The notes under the pieces are model-generated. The model was not told the DNA's origin, did not search any database, and saw nothing but the letters and a program-made list of their open reading frames with translations. Shown here in pieces: positions 24,853 through 33,335 of a DNA stretch of 64,000 nt. Source of the stretch: 3107 sp965216225 (GTDB lineage Bacteria; Pseudomonadota; Alphaproteobacteria; Rhodobacterales; Rhodobacteraceae); assembly GCA_965216225.1 (NCBI GenBank), contig CBDCFF010000028.1, forward strand, positions 89,942-153,941, given 5' to 3'. Position numbers and translations under genes: made by a program. How positions within the stretch are numbered: the stretch's first letter is position 1; every line of letters starts with the position of its first letter.

Positions 24853-26185
24853 GGGAGTGTCCTGAATTCTGTGTATCTGTCCCGGACCATGGGGGTTTCA
24901 AATACAGTCACGCATTGAAGCGCTCGTCGAACATAATAGCGAACTGGTTGCGGGCTGCAAACCATTCCCGAACATTCCTGCCGCCTTTCTCGAAGTTGCG
25001 GATGGCCAGATAGATCAGCTTTGTTGCGGCCTGATCGGTCGGGAACGATCCGCGGGTCTTGATTGATTTGCGGATCACCCGGTTCAGGCTCTCGATGGCG
25101 TTGGTGGTGTAGATGATCTTTCGGATCGCCGGATCGAAGGCGAAGAACGGGATTACTTCCTGCCATGCCCGTCGCCAGGCCGGGGCGATGGAGGCGTATT
25201 TACCGGCCCATTTCTCCTCGAACGCGTCCAGTTCATCGGCGGCCTGATCGGCGGTGGCAGCGCTGTAAATCCGGCGCAGATCGGCGGCCACTGCCTTGCG
25301 GTCTTTCCACGAGCAGAAGTTCAGGGAGTGGCGCACCAGGTGGACAATGCAGGTTTGCACCGTGGTCTGCGCAAAGGCGGCGGTGATCGCCTCCGGGAAG
25401 CCTTTGAGCCCGTCAACGACGGCGATCAGAATGTCCTGGACACCCCGGTTCTTCAGCTCGTTCATCACCGACAACCAGAATTTGGCCCCCTCGTTATCAG
25501 CAATCCACAGGCCCAGAACCTCGCGCACGCCGTCCCGGCTGACCCCCAGAGCGATGTAGATGGCCTTGTTCTTCACCATGCGGCTGTCGGCGTCGCGGAT
25601 CTTCACCCGCAGCGCGTCGAAGATCACGATCGGATACATCCGCTCCAGCGCCCGGCTTTGCCAGTCGCGCACCTCGTCGAGCACGGCGTCGGTGACGCGG
25701 CTGATCAAATCCGGCGAGACCAGAAGACCGTAGATATCCTCAAGATGGGCGCGGATGTCGCGGACGGTCAGTCCGGCGGCATAGAGGCCGATGATCCTGT
25801 CATCCATCCCGTCGATCCGGGTCTGGCCCTTCTTCACCAGTTCCGGTTCAAAACTGCCATCCCGATCACGGGGCACGGAAATCGGCGCCTCGCCGATCTG
25901 GCCCTTCAGGCGCTTGCCAGCTGTGCCGTTGCGCCGATTGGACTGACCCGGAGGTGCATCCTTGCCTTCTTCATAGCCCGGATGCGCGGTCAGTTCGGCC
26001 CCAAGCATCCGCTCCATCAGTTTGATCTTGAGCTCTTTCAGCAGCCCGGTATCGCCAAGCAGGTCTTCAGGCCGCTCGCAGCCTTCCAGAAGTTCGTCCG
26101 GAAGTTCCCTGGATATCGTCATCGTCATGGCTCCTCTCTCAAAGCATGGAACAGATCACAGATACACAGAGGAGCGGACACTCTC
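24853..26185 (-). mobile_element. IS256-family element (IS256A copy 3), intact
   Basis: Ends read GGGAGTGTCCTGAATTCTGT and, inverted, GAGAGTGTCCGCTCCTCTGT, both continuing GTATCTGT. The flanks repeat CTTGCCTCGGG (24845-24855 and 26186-26196), consistent with an 8-9 bp target duplication plus chance identity. Exact tips are uncertain by 1-2 bases. The transposase is complete, so the element may be active. Confidence 0.9.
24908..26128 (-). CDS. IS256-family transposase (intact)
   Basis: Encodes 406 residues, normal for the family. The DDE residues lie in YPIVIFDALRVKIRDADSRM, ILIAVVDGLKGFPEAITAAF and IYTTNAIESLNRVIRKSIKT. The N-terminal MTMTISRELPDELLEG, with an AGGAG ribosome binding site, is shared with relic copy 2. 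This is the only complete version among three IS256A copies in the window and gives the reference for reading the broken ones. Confidence 0.95.
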   Translation of the reverse strand: MTMTISRELPDELLEGCERPEDLLGDTGLLKELKIKLMERMLGAELTAHPGYEEGKDAPPGQSNRRNGTAGKRLKGQIGEAPISVPRDRDGSFEPELVKKGQTRIDGMDDRIIGLYAAGLTVRDIRAHLEDIYGLLVSPDLISRVTDAVLDEVRDWQSRALERMYPIVIFDALRVKIRDADSRMVKNKAIYIALGVSRDGVREVLGLWIADNEGAKFWLSVMNELKNRGVQDILIAVVDGLKGFPEAITAAFAQTTVQTCIVHLVRHSLNFCSWKDRKAVAADLRRIYSAATADQAADELDAFEEKWAGKYASIAPAWRRAWQEVIPFFAFDPAIRKIIYTTNAIESLNRVIRKSIKTRGSFPTDQAATKLIYLAIRNFEKGGRNVREWFAARNQFAIMFDERFNA

Positions 26186-26265
26186 CTTGCCTCGGGCCAT
26201 CGTTTGCACTTCAACAGTGGTGTTGGGCATTCAGTATTGGTCGCACTCCTACGCGATCTTTCTGC

Positions 26266-26484
26266 ATGATCCCGGTCCCGAGCAACACGCGGATTTGGCT
26301 GGCCGCTGGCGTGACGGACATGCGGCGCGGCTTCAACACCTTGGCGGCACAGACCGAGAAGGTCTTGGCTGAGAACCCTTGTTCGGGCCATCTATTTGTG
26401 TTTCGTGGCCGCCGTGGTGATCTGCTCAAGATTATCTGGTGGGACAGCCAGGGCGGATGCCTGTTTAGCAAACGGTTGGAGAAA
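26266..26484 (+). pseudogene. IS66-II tnpB, 3' truncated
   Basis: Starts MIPVPSNTRIWLAAGVTDMR and follows the family through RRGDLLKIIWWDSQGGCLFS to KRLEK, about 73 codons, then changes to unrelated VFSDNHQRQPARR. The break at 26484 is where IS481-II terminal sequence (GTGTTCAGCGACAACC) begins. tnpC is absent. Confidence 0.88.
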
Positions 26485-27166
26485 GTGTTCAGCGACAACC
26501 ATCAACGACAACCAGCACGAAGGAGAGAACTGAGAAAAAACACCGACGAATACCCAACCCTGGCGGCCTCAAAACCGGCCAAGGTGGTTGTCGGAACCGG
26601 ACAAGATGGTTGACGCGCTACAGCCTGAATGAGTTATCGGAGCGGCACGAAAGCGCGACAGGTCCACGGACACTCTCGCGCCGGCGGTTCAAACGTTACC
26701 CTGTCGGTTTCTTCCCCATCGACATTGCCGAAGTTCAGACCACCGGGGGCAAGCTCTATCTCTTCGTCGGCATCGACCGCACCAGCAAGTTCGCCGTCGC
26801 CCAACTCGTGGACAAGGCCGACAGGCGCACCGCGTGGGAGTTCCTGCAGCACATGCTCGAAGCCGTGCCCTGCCAGGTCCACACCATTCTCACTGACAAT
26901 GGCATCCGGTTCGCCGAGCGGCCCCGGAACCGCAACACGATCCATTCCCGGCCAATGCGCTTCGACGTGATTTGCGAGGCCATGCTGCGCGACAAACAAG
27001 GTGAGAATCCAGCGTCAATCAGGATGAGAACGCGTGTGCGGGGGCTCGCAGGGAGGGCGTAGCCCGACTGGGGAGGCCCCGCACACGCGTTTTGCCCTTT
27101 TGGGGCGGGCCTGACGGTTGTGGCCGGCTCGGATAAGGAATGATTTTCTGTGCAAGGGGATCGTTC

Positions 27167-28687
27167 ATGCCGGGCTGTCATGTCACTGACCAACAAATGA
27201 GGCTCTTCATGACGCTCAGATCGACCCATTCCGTTGCCGTTGCCGCTGCCAAGGCGGGGATCAGCCAGGCAACGGGCTATCGGCTGCAAGCTGACCCAAT
27301 TTTACCATCACAGAAGAAGGCCCCTCGCGGCCGGCGGCGTCCGGACCCGCTGGCGGACATTTTTGATGCGGAGGTCGTGCCGCTTCTGCGGTCCTCACCG
27401 GGGATCCGACCTGTGGCGGTTTACGAGGAGCTTCTGCGTCGGCATTCTGATCTGGGTACGGGCATCCGACGGACTCTGGAGCGACGGATACGCGCCTGGA
27501 ATGCGGAACACGGCCCTGAACAGGACGTCATTTTCCGGCAGACCCACACACCGGGCAAAATGGGCCTGTCGGATTTCACCGCCATGGGCAAGTTGGGTGT
27601 GACCATTGCCGGTGAGGCACTGGGCCATCGACTGTATCACTTCCGGCTTGCCTATAGCGGGTTTCAGCACGCCCACGTCGTGCTGGGCGGCGAAAGCTAT
27701 GTGGCGCTGGCTGAGGGATTGCAGAACGCCCTCTGGACGCTCGGCGGCGTGCCACACAATCATGGAACTGACAGCCTGTCGGCGGCCTTCAAGAACCTGG
27801 ATAAGTCATCCCGGGCCGATCTAACCGACCGCTTCGACGCCCTGTGCAACCATTATGGAATGACGCCGACGCGCAACAACAAGGGCGTCGCACACGAGAA
27901 CGGTTCCATCGAGAGCCCCAATGGGCATCTGAAGCGCACCATTGAGGACGCGCTGGTCATGCGTGGGTCGCGCGACTTCGAAAGCTTGCAAGATTATCGT
28001 CGCTTCATCGACGAGATCGTGGGCCGGATCAACGCCCGCAATGCCAAGCGTATCGATGCGGAACGTGCGAGCCTCAGACCTTTGCCGACGCGGCGGACCA
28101 CGGATTACGAGGAGATCACGTTGCGCGTCACTTCCTCCGGGGGCTTCACCTTGCGCAAGGTGTTCTACACCGTGCCATCCCGGTTGATCGGGCATCAGCT
28201 GCGGGTTCGGCTCTACGATGATCGGTTGGAGCTGTTCCTGGGAAGCTCTGCCCTGCTAACGCTGACACGCGGACGAGCCTCGAGCACCGGGAGCCATGGG
28301 CACGTGGTCAATTACCACCACGTCATCCACTCCTTGCGCAAAAAGCCCATGGCGCTGATGGGGCTGGTCTATCGGGATCAGCTATTCCCGCGCCGGGCGT
28401 TCCGTAACATGTTCGCATTCCTGCTGGAGCAGACCAGTGAGAAGGCGGCGTGTCGCATGGTTGTCGATCTTCTGGCGCTGGCACACGAGCGGGGCTGCGA
28501 GGCTGAATTGGCAGCGCAGCTTGAGGAGGACCTTCGCCAGAAGCGCCCGCCTGACATGGCGGCCCTACGCGCAGTGTTTAGCCCATCACAAGACGCACTC
28601 CCCCAAGTCGCGGTGCAACTGGCCGACCTGTCATCTTACGACCAGTTGGTCGGCGGTACGCCATCCGCTCAGGAGGTGACAGCATGA
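27167..28687 (+). CDS. istA: IS21-family IstA transposase (copy 2)
   Basis: Encodes 506 residues from ATG 27167 (MPGCHVTDQQMRLFMTLRST), with AGGGGA seven bases upstream. The protein is the same as copy 1 at every position I could compare. HTH, DDE and C-terminal domains are complete. istB overlaps its end by 4 bases. The 15-bp stem-loop lies upstream at 27029-27091. Confidence 0.94.
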   Translation: MPGCHVTDQQMRLFMTLRSTHSVAVAAAKAGISQATGYRLQADPILPSQKKAPRGRRRPDPLADIFDAEVVPLLRSSPGIRPVAVYEELLRRHSDLGTGIRRTLERRIRAWNAEHGPEQDVIFRQTHTPGKMGLSDFTAMGKLGVTIAGEALGHRLYHFRLAYSGFQHAHVVLGGESYVALAEGLQNALWTLGGVPHNHGTDSLSAAFKNLDKSSRADLTDRFDALCNHYGMTPTRNNKGVAHENGSIESPNGHLKRTIEDALVMRGSRDFESLQDYRRFIDEIVGRINARNAKRIDAERASLRPLPTRRTTDYEEITLRVTSSGGFTLRKVFYTVPSRLIGHQLRVRLYDDRLELFLGSSALLTLTRGRASSTGSHGHVVNYHHVIHSLRKKPMALMGLVYRDQLFPRRAFRNMFAFLLEQTSEKAACRMVVDLLALAHERGCEAELAAQLEEDLRQKRPPDMAALRAVFSPSQDALPQVAVQLADLSSYDQLVGGTPSAQEVTA

Positions 28688-29493
28688 CATCGCCCCAGAC
28701 CGATACCGCCCGCCTAACCTTGGCTCTGACCGAATTGCGCTTGCCAGCCATCAAGGCGCTATGGCCGCGCTTTGCGGAACAAGCCGACAAGGAAGGCTGG
28801 CCCGCCGCTCGGATGCTCAGCACCCTGGTGGAGCATGAACTGGCTGAACGAGATCGCCGTCGTATCGAGCGACATCTCGCACAGGCACGCCTGTTGCCCG
28901 GAAAAACGATCGACACCTTCGACTTCACAGCCGTCCCCATGCTGTCCAAGGCCCATGTCAGTGCGATCACCGCTGGCGACAGCTGGATCGGAAAGGGCGG
29001 CAACATCCTGCTGTTTGGGCCGCCAGGTGTGGGCAAATCACATCTCGGCTCAGCCATCGGGCTCGCCCTTGTCGAGCAAGGCTACCGCGTCCTATTCAGC
29101 CGCACCACCGATCTGGTCCAGAAACTCCAACAGGCCCGCCGCGATCTCGTCCTCGAAAGTGCCATTGCAAAGCTCGACAAATTCCATCTGCTGATCCTCG
29201 ATGACATCACCTACGTCACCAAGGATCAGGCTGAAACCAGTGTGCTCTTCGAACTCATCAGCGCGAGATATGAACGCCGCTCAATGTTGATCACGGCCAA
29301 CCAGCCCTTCGGGGAGTGGAATGCGATTTTTCCAGACCCGGCCATGACATTGGCCGCCGTCGACAGGCTCGTGCACCACGCAACCATCTTCGAGATGAAT
29401 GTCGAAAGCTACCGGCGAAGAGCAGCACAAAAGGCAAAGGGGCCGGGAAGGCCTGCACAAAAAGCCACACCGGAAAATACCAAAGCTGATTGA
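28684..29493 (+). CDS. istB: IS21-family IstB ATPase (copy 2)
   Basis: Encodes 269 residues, identical to copy 1 as far as read, with Walker A GPPGVGKSHL and Walker B LLILDDITYV. It ends PENTKAD. Nucleotide differences from copy 1 appear just inside and beyond the 3' end (for example GGTATTTTCC versus GGTGTTTTCC in the same orientation), so the copies are not from a very recent single event or have begun to drift. Confidence 0.95.
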   Translation: MTSPQTDTARLTLALTELRLPAIKALWPRFAEQADKEGWPAARMLSTLVEHELAERDRRRIERHLAQARLLPGKTIDTFDFTAVPMLSKAHVSAITAGDSWIGKGGNILLFGPPGVGKSHLGSAIGLALVEQGYRVLFSRTTDLVQKLQQARRDLVLESAIAKLDKFHLLILDDITYVTKDQAETSVLFELISARYERRSMLITANQPFGEWNAIFPDPAMTLAAVDRLVHHATIFEMNVESYRRRAAQKAKGPGRPAQKATPENTKAD

Positions 29494-29681
29494 CGCTCCG
29501 CGACAATCAAAAATCAAACCCCTTGATCGCGGCACAAAAGCCCGGCATCGTCCCAAACGTCGCGACCAAGGATTCTCATCCTGATTGACGCGCACTTCTC
29601 ATCTTGATTGTCGCGCTACAAGGCCAACGGGATCGGGCGCCGCCTGACCAGGCCCAACCATCCATGGAGCCGCGAGGACAA

Positions 29682-29706
29682 GAAAACAGTCCGGGGGACT
29701 GTTTTC
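29682..29706 (+). repeat. REP-like hairpin inserted in the IS481-II transposase
   Basis: An 11-bp perfect stem (GAAAACAGTCC, 29682-29692, with 29696-29706) around GGG sits inside an in-frame insert of about 42 bases between the HPW and GQVERMN motifs, which are adjacent in the family. Such short palindromes are scattered in roseobacter genomes as REP/MITE-like repeats to my recollection; only one copy is seen here. Confidence 0.5.
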
Positions 29707-29979
29707 CCGAGTGGCGGGCAAGTGGAACGGATGAACCGCACCATCAAGGACGCGACCGTCAAACGCTTCCATTATGACAACCATGATCAACTTCGAACGC
29801 ATCTGGCTGACTTCATGAACGCCTGTAACTTCGCCCGAAGGCTCAAGACCCTCAGCGGCCTCACGCCCTGTGAATACATCTGCAAGGTCTGGACAACAGA
29901 GCCGGATCGTTTCATACTGAACCCGATCCACCAGATGCCGGGACTGAACACCTCATGTGTCTCGTCCCTGCTATAGATT

Positions 29980-30015
29980 CCCCGTCACCGCTCCCGGCCG
30001 GGAGCGGTGACGGGG
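29980..30015. repeat. Perfect 36-bp palindrome
   Basis: Arm CCCCGTCACCGCTCCCGG (29980-29997) is followed directly by its exact reverse complement (29998-30015). It lies just after the IS481-II stop and before the IS110-II gene. It may be a terminator, a REP palindrome chosen by IS110-II as target, or part of the IS110-II end. Sequence from 30016 to 30148 holds only the leader of the IS110-II gene. Confidence 0.55.
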
Positions 30016-30148
30016 TGGGATACAGCGCTGAACACCTTGTGGCATGACCACGTTCACCAGCAGGCTGATCCTGCCTCTCTTCACCGTCTCGAACAGTTGA
30101 CGGCGGCCCGTTTTGCGGGACCGCGAAGCATAAGGAAGAGAGAGTGAC

Positions 30149-30678
30149 ATGATAGCTGAGATAACCATTCCCGGGACAGATGTATCGCGCGACTGGCTGG
30201 ATGGGTTCTGCCTTCCTGGCGAGAAGCGGTTCCGGCATCCAGACACGGCGGACGGCCATATTGCGCTGATCGCGATGATCCGGCGGTTCTCCGGTTCGCT
30301 CAAAGTCGGATTTGAGGCCACGGGTGGTCAGGAATGGAGGCTCTGGACAGAACTTGTCGGCGCAGGCATCGTGGCCGTGCAATTGCTGCCAGCACAGATC
30401 AAGGCCACAGATCAGGGCCTTCGCGCTTTGCCGGGGCACACGCGCGAAGACTGATCGGATAGATGCGGAACTCATCGCCCGGTTCATGGCATTCCGACCG
30501 CAAGCCGGGCGAGAACTGCCAGACGAAAATCTGCGTATTCCCGGAACCCTGACGACCCGGAGAGGTCAACTCGTCGATATGCGCAAGCGGCTCAAGGCCC
30601 GGATCGGAGCTCGAAGGAAGCAGGGCATTCCTGCCGGTGTCGAGACCATGGATGACGACCTGAAAGACCTGCTTGATA
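30149..30678 (+). pseudogene. IS110-family transposase relic (IS110-II)
   Basis: Starts MIAEITIPGTDVSRDWLDGF and runs through KVGFEATGGQEWRLWTELVG to LRALPGHTRED, then after a frameshift near 30435 continues KTDRIDAELIARFMAFRPQA and RKQGIPAGVETMDDDLKDLL to IS256B at 30679. Only the N-terminal DEDD domain remains; the C-terminal serine domain is lost. It is a different IS110 from the two copies at 11439 and 31136. Confidence 0.85.
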
Positions 30679-30773
30679 GAGTTATAGCCGAAAGTTGGTT
30701 ATGGCGCTGATTGGCGGCATATCATGGCGTTGTTCACGCGCCGCAATTCTCAGCAGAGAAAAGGATATGCCAC

Positions 30774-31135
30774 ATGACGAAGTCTACCATCACGCCGTTG
30801 CCCGGTCCATCGGGATTTTCGTCTGACCCGCTGACCGACATCCTGCAAACCGGCGCGCGCCAACTGCTCAAACAGGCGGTGGAAGCGGAATTGGCCACGC
30901 TCCTCGCCGCCCATGCCCGCGAGGTGACGGACGATGGCCGTGCGCGGCTGGTGCGCCATGGTCATCTGCCCGAGCGCGAGGTTATGACCGGCATCGGCCC
31001 GATAGCAGTGAAGGCGCCGCGGGTGCGGGACCGGGGCAATATGGACGAAAAGATCCGTTTCGCCTCGTCGATCCTGCCGCCCTGGCTGCGCAAGACCAGA
31101 TCGATTGAGGAACTGCTGCCGTGGCTCTATCTCAA
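30774..31135 (+). pseudogene. IS256B transposase, N-terminal part
   Basis: Starts MTKSTITPLPGPSGFSSDPL and includes QTGARQLLKQAVEAELATLL, HLPEREVMTGIGPIAVKAPR and RKTRSIEELLPWLYLK, the N-terminal half of an IS256-family protein. It stops at 31135 where IS110 copy 2 begins. The ATG follows the AGAAAAGGA ribosome binding site. Confidence 0.9.
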
Positions 31136-32348
31136 GATATCTGTCTTGGTCAAGGTTTGATTTTGGACCACTGGCGGTTTTCGCGGATCAAGGTATTTGC
31201 GAGGATGATGAGCTTGCGCATGATTGCCACAAGGGCGACCTTGGCTTTCTTGCCCTTTTGACGCAAAGCCTTGTAGACGCAGGTGAGTTGGGAATTGCAG
31301 CGCGCTGCGACGAGGGCGGGCATGTAGAGCGCCTGGCGAAGCCCGGCTCGTCCGCCTCCGATTTTCGCTCTGGCTGTCCATTTGCCGGACTTGCGCACGA
31401 AGGGAGCCAGGCCCGCAAGCGCGGCGGCCTGCCTGCCTGGCGAAGAAACGGACGTTCCGGGATATGGCCAGGCCCGCAAGCGCGGCGGCCTGCCCGGGCG
31501 TCAAGGTTCCGATCTCCGGCATTTCGATGAGTATTGCGACGGCAGGGGATCGACCGCAGGATCTCGAACTGTCTGGCAAGCTTTGCATCCTCGCAGATAC
31601 GCTTCTTCAACTCGGCATCGAGTTGGGCAAGTTGCTTTGCAATCTGGCGCATCCTGGTTTTCAGTTGCGCCTTGACGAGTGTGTTGCGCGCACCGCAGAG
31701 CCGGTTCCGGCAGGCAGTCTGGTCCTTGATGAGAGCGCTCCGGGCGACATGCACCTCCCGCAGATCATTCATGGGTTCATCGCGCAACGGTGAAGCCTTC
31801 AGGTCAAGCATCGCCCCCATGCGGGCCAGCAGTTCCGCATCGATCCGGTCAGTTTTGGCGGACTGGCCGACCGCTTCGGCGAAGCGGCGGGCGCGTTTGG
31901 GGTTCACCTTGACCATGGCGTGAGCCGTCTTTGAAAGGCGGGCCTCCAGATCGCGATGATAGCGTCCTGTAGGCTCGTAGACGACGCGGCAGCACTGCGG
32001 GCCGATCCAGTTCTTCAGCGTCTTCAGTCCTGTCCGGTCGTTGGTGAAGCGTTTCGCCTTGCCATCGCTCAGGCGATGGGTGTCGAGATGATCTTTCGAG
32101 ATGTCGATGCCGATGGTATCATTCATGACCTTTTCGTCTCCCGTTCTTGTCATACGAGGCAGGGGTGTTCCCTCCTCCACTATCTGTTCGGGTTCATCAA
32201 AAGGGCGGGGGTGATCCATCTTGAGAACGGTCCTCAAAGACCAGGGCATCATCGATCCATCCCCCGCCACCCCTCGGGCCGCTGCAGCGGCCCGAGGGGT
32301 GGCATCCGTATCGCACGGATACGAATGCCTGGGAAATCCAATAGACAA
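31136..32348 (-). mobile_element. IS110-family element, copy 2 (damaged)
   Basis: Matches copy 1 (11439-12593) almost base for base, apart from scattered changes, a 2-bp deletion near 31540 and an extra segment near 31430-31495 in which a 27-base stretch is repeated with about 34 bases of filler. Both flanks belong to IS256B, which defines the insertion point as CTCAA/GGGCATT. Confidence 0.9.
31150..32126 (-). pseudogene. IS110-family transposase copy 2 (frameshifted)
   Basis: From ATG 32126 it follows copy 1 through the whole DEDD domain (MNDTIGIDISKDHLDTHRLS ... KTDRIDAELLARMGAML). Loss of two bases near 31540 changes SIPCRRAMLIEMPEIG to SIPCRRNTHRNAGD, and a partial duplication follows before the C-terminal APFVRKSGKWTARAKIG region appears in another frame. 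Not functional. The upstream 32127-32348 region keeps the bridge-RNA-like structure and palindrome (32266-32303). Confidence 0.9.
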
Positions 32349-33237
32349 GGGCATTTCCACGGGCGACTTTCAGGAGGCTCTTGGGGCGCTGTTGGGGCCG
32401 AACGCGGCAGGGCTTTCATCGAGCACCATCTCGCGATTGAAAGCGGACTGGGGGGCGGAGTATGAACGCTGGCAGCGCCGCGATCTCAGTGCCCGGCGTT
32501 TCGTCTATGTCTGGGCCGATGGTGTCTATTTCCAACCGCGTATGGAAGAGCAGAAACAATGCGTTCTGGTGCTGATCGGCGCGGATGAGTGGGGCCGCAA
32601 GGAGGTTCCGGGCCTCACCGACGGCTACCGTGAAAGCACGCAGAGTTGGCGCGAGTTGCTGCTCGATCTCAAGCGTCGCGGGCTGTCCCACGCCCCCGAT
32701 CTGGCCATTGGCGACGGTGCCTTGGGGTTCTGGGCGGCGCTGCGCGAAGTCTTCGGCAGCACCCGGGAACAACGGTGTTGGGTTCACAAGACCGGAAACG
32801 TTCTCAACGCCATGCCCAAATCGGTGCAGGCCAAAGCCAAGGGCCACCTGCATGATATCTGGCAGGCGGAAACGAAGACCGAAGCCGGGGCCGCCTTCGA
32901 TTTCTTCGTGGAAACCTACGGCGCGAAATATGACAAGGCGGTTGGGAAACTGACCAAAGACCGGGCTGTGCTGCTCTCCTTCTACGGCTTCCCTGCTGAG
33001 CACTGGAAGCACATCCGAACCACGAACCCGATCGAGAGCACCTTCGCCACCGTCCGCCACCGCACCGGCAAAACCAAAGGCTGCCTGAGCCGCAGGACCG
33101 GGTTGGCCATGGCATTCAAGCTGATGATGTCAGCGCAAGGAAAATGGCGAAAGCTCGACGGCGCCAACCGCATGCCAGAGATCATTGAAGGGGTTGAGTT
33201 CACAGACGGGATCAAGCAAATTCACCACGCCGCCTGA
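32349..33237 (+). pseudogene. IS256B transposase, C-terminal part
   Basis: Continues GISTGDFQEALGALLGPNAA, RRFVYVWADGVYFQPRMEEQ, GDGALGFWAALREV and NPIESTFATVRHRTG to KQIHHAA. Rejoined to 30774-31135 it makes a complete IS256-family transposase. The copy at 12594-13482 differs at a few residues (for example VRADG for VWADG and an LG to PG change), so one is not a fresh duplicate. Confidence 0.9.
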
Positions 33238-33335
33238 TCACACCATCACCAACTTTCGGGCATAGCTCATTGGTACAATTCGTCTTCCCGTACCCATCTG
33301 CTGATCGACAACCGCCGCCGCGCCGCCGCCGCATT

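Larger units (their letters stand above)
24587..26269 (+). pseudogene. IS66-II tnpA, split by IS256A
   Basis: The first part (24587 to about 24852) encodes an HTH protein beginning MAGNGRRGRYTDKFKRQVLA and reaching SSRIVLDVALAS. After IS256A copy 3 the frame resumes as GHRLHFNSGVGHSVLVALLR to a stop at 26269, overlapping the tnpB start. Removing IS256A and one copy of the CTTGCCTCGGG repeat restores one frame. Confidence 0.85.
24487..26484 (+). mobile_element. IS66-II relic interrupted by IS256A copy 3
   Basis: A left tip GTAAGCGTCCGGCGAACCCG begins at 24487. tnpA is split by IS256A copy 3; tnpB starts intact but is cut off after SKRLEK at 26484, where IS481-II sequence begins. tnpC and the right terminal repeat are missing from the window. 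It is a different IS66 from the complete one at 15497-17928. Confidence 0.85.
26983..29620 (+). mobile_element. IS21-family element, copy 2 (2638 bp)
   Basis: Bounded by TGCTGCGCGACAAACAAG at 26983 and the inverted TGTAGCGCGACAATCAAG tip ending at 29620. A 6-bp duplication AGGCCA flanks it (26977-26982, 29621-29626). It lies in opposite orientation to copy 1 with near-total identity, so recombination between the copies could invert the 5.9 kb between them, including the DUF262/HEPN cargo. Confidence 0.95.
26485..29976 (+). pseudogene. IS481-family transposase relic (IS481-II) split by IS21 copy 2
   Basis: The first part contains FKRYPVGFFPIDIAEVQTTG, FVGIDRTSKFAVAQLVDKA and HTILTDNGIRFAERPRNRN, giving D and D. 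After IS21 the second part reads NGIGRRLTRPNHPW then GGQVERMNRTIKDATVKRFH, with the E, and SGLTPCEYICKVWTTEPDRF. Rejoining at the 6-bp duplication gives DVICEANGIGRRLTRPNHPW. The HTH N-terminus is missing and a hairpin-bearing insert disrupts the E region. Sequence from 26485 to about 26609 is non-coding relic. The element may end near 29951, where CTGAACAC mirrors the left GTGTTCAG. Confidence 0.82.
30679..33268 (+). mobile_element. IS256-family element (IS256B) split by IS110 copy 2
   Basis: Terminal repeats: GAGTTATAGCCGAAAGTTGG from 30679 and, inverted, GAGCTATGCCCGAAAGTTGG ending at 33268. No target duplication is seen (GCTTGATA versus ATTGGTAC). IS110 copy 2 occupies 31136-32348, between the codons for WLYLK and GISTG of the transposase. 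Confidence 0.88.

Noticed and set aside
25328..26269. 313-codon plus-strand frame over IS256A copy 3
   Set aside because: It is antisense to the intact transposase; only the last 25 codons are real, being the 3' end of the split IS66-II tnpA.
18480..29620. Composite transposon made of two IS21 copies with DUF262/HEPN cargo
   Set aside because: Each IS21 has its own target duplication and interrupts a different transposase gene, which shows two separate insertions, not movement of a compound unit.
30774..33237. Programmed frameshift or intron in the IS256B transposase
   Set aside because: The interruption is an IS110 element nearly identical to copy 1, so simple insertion explains it.
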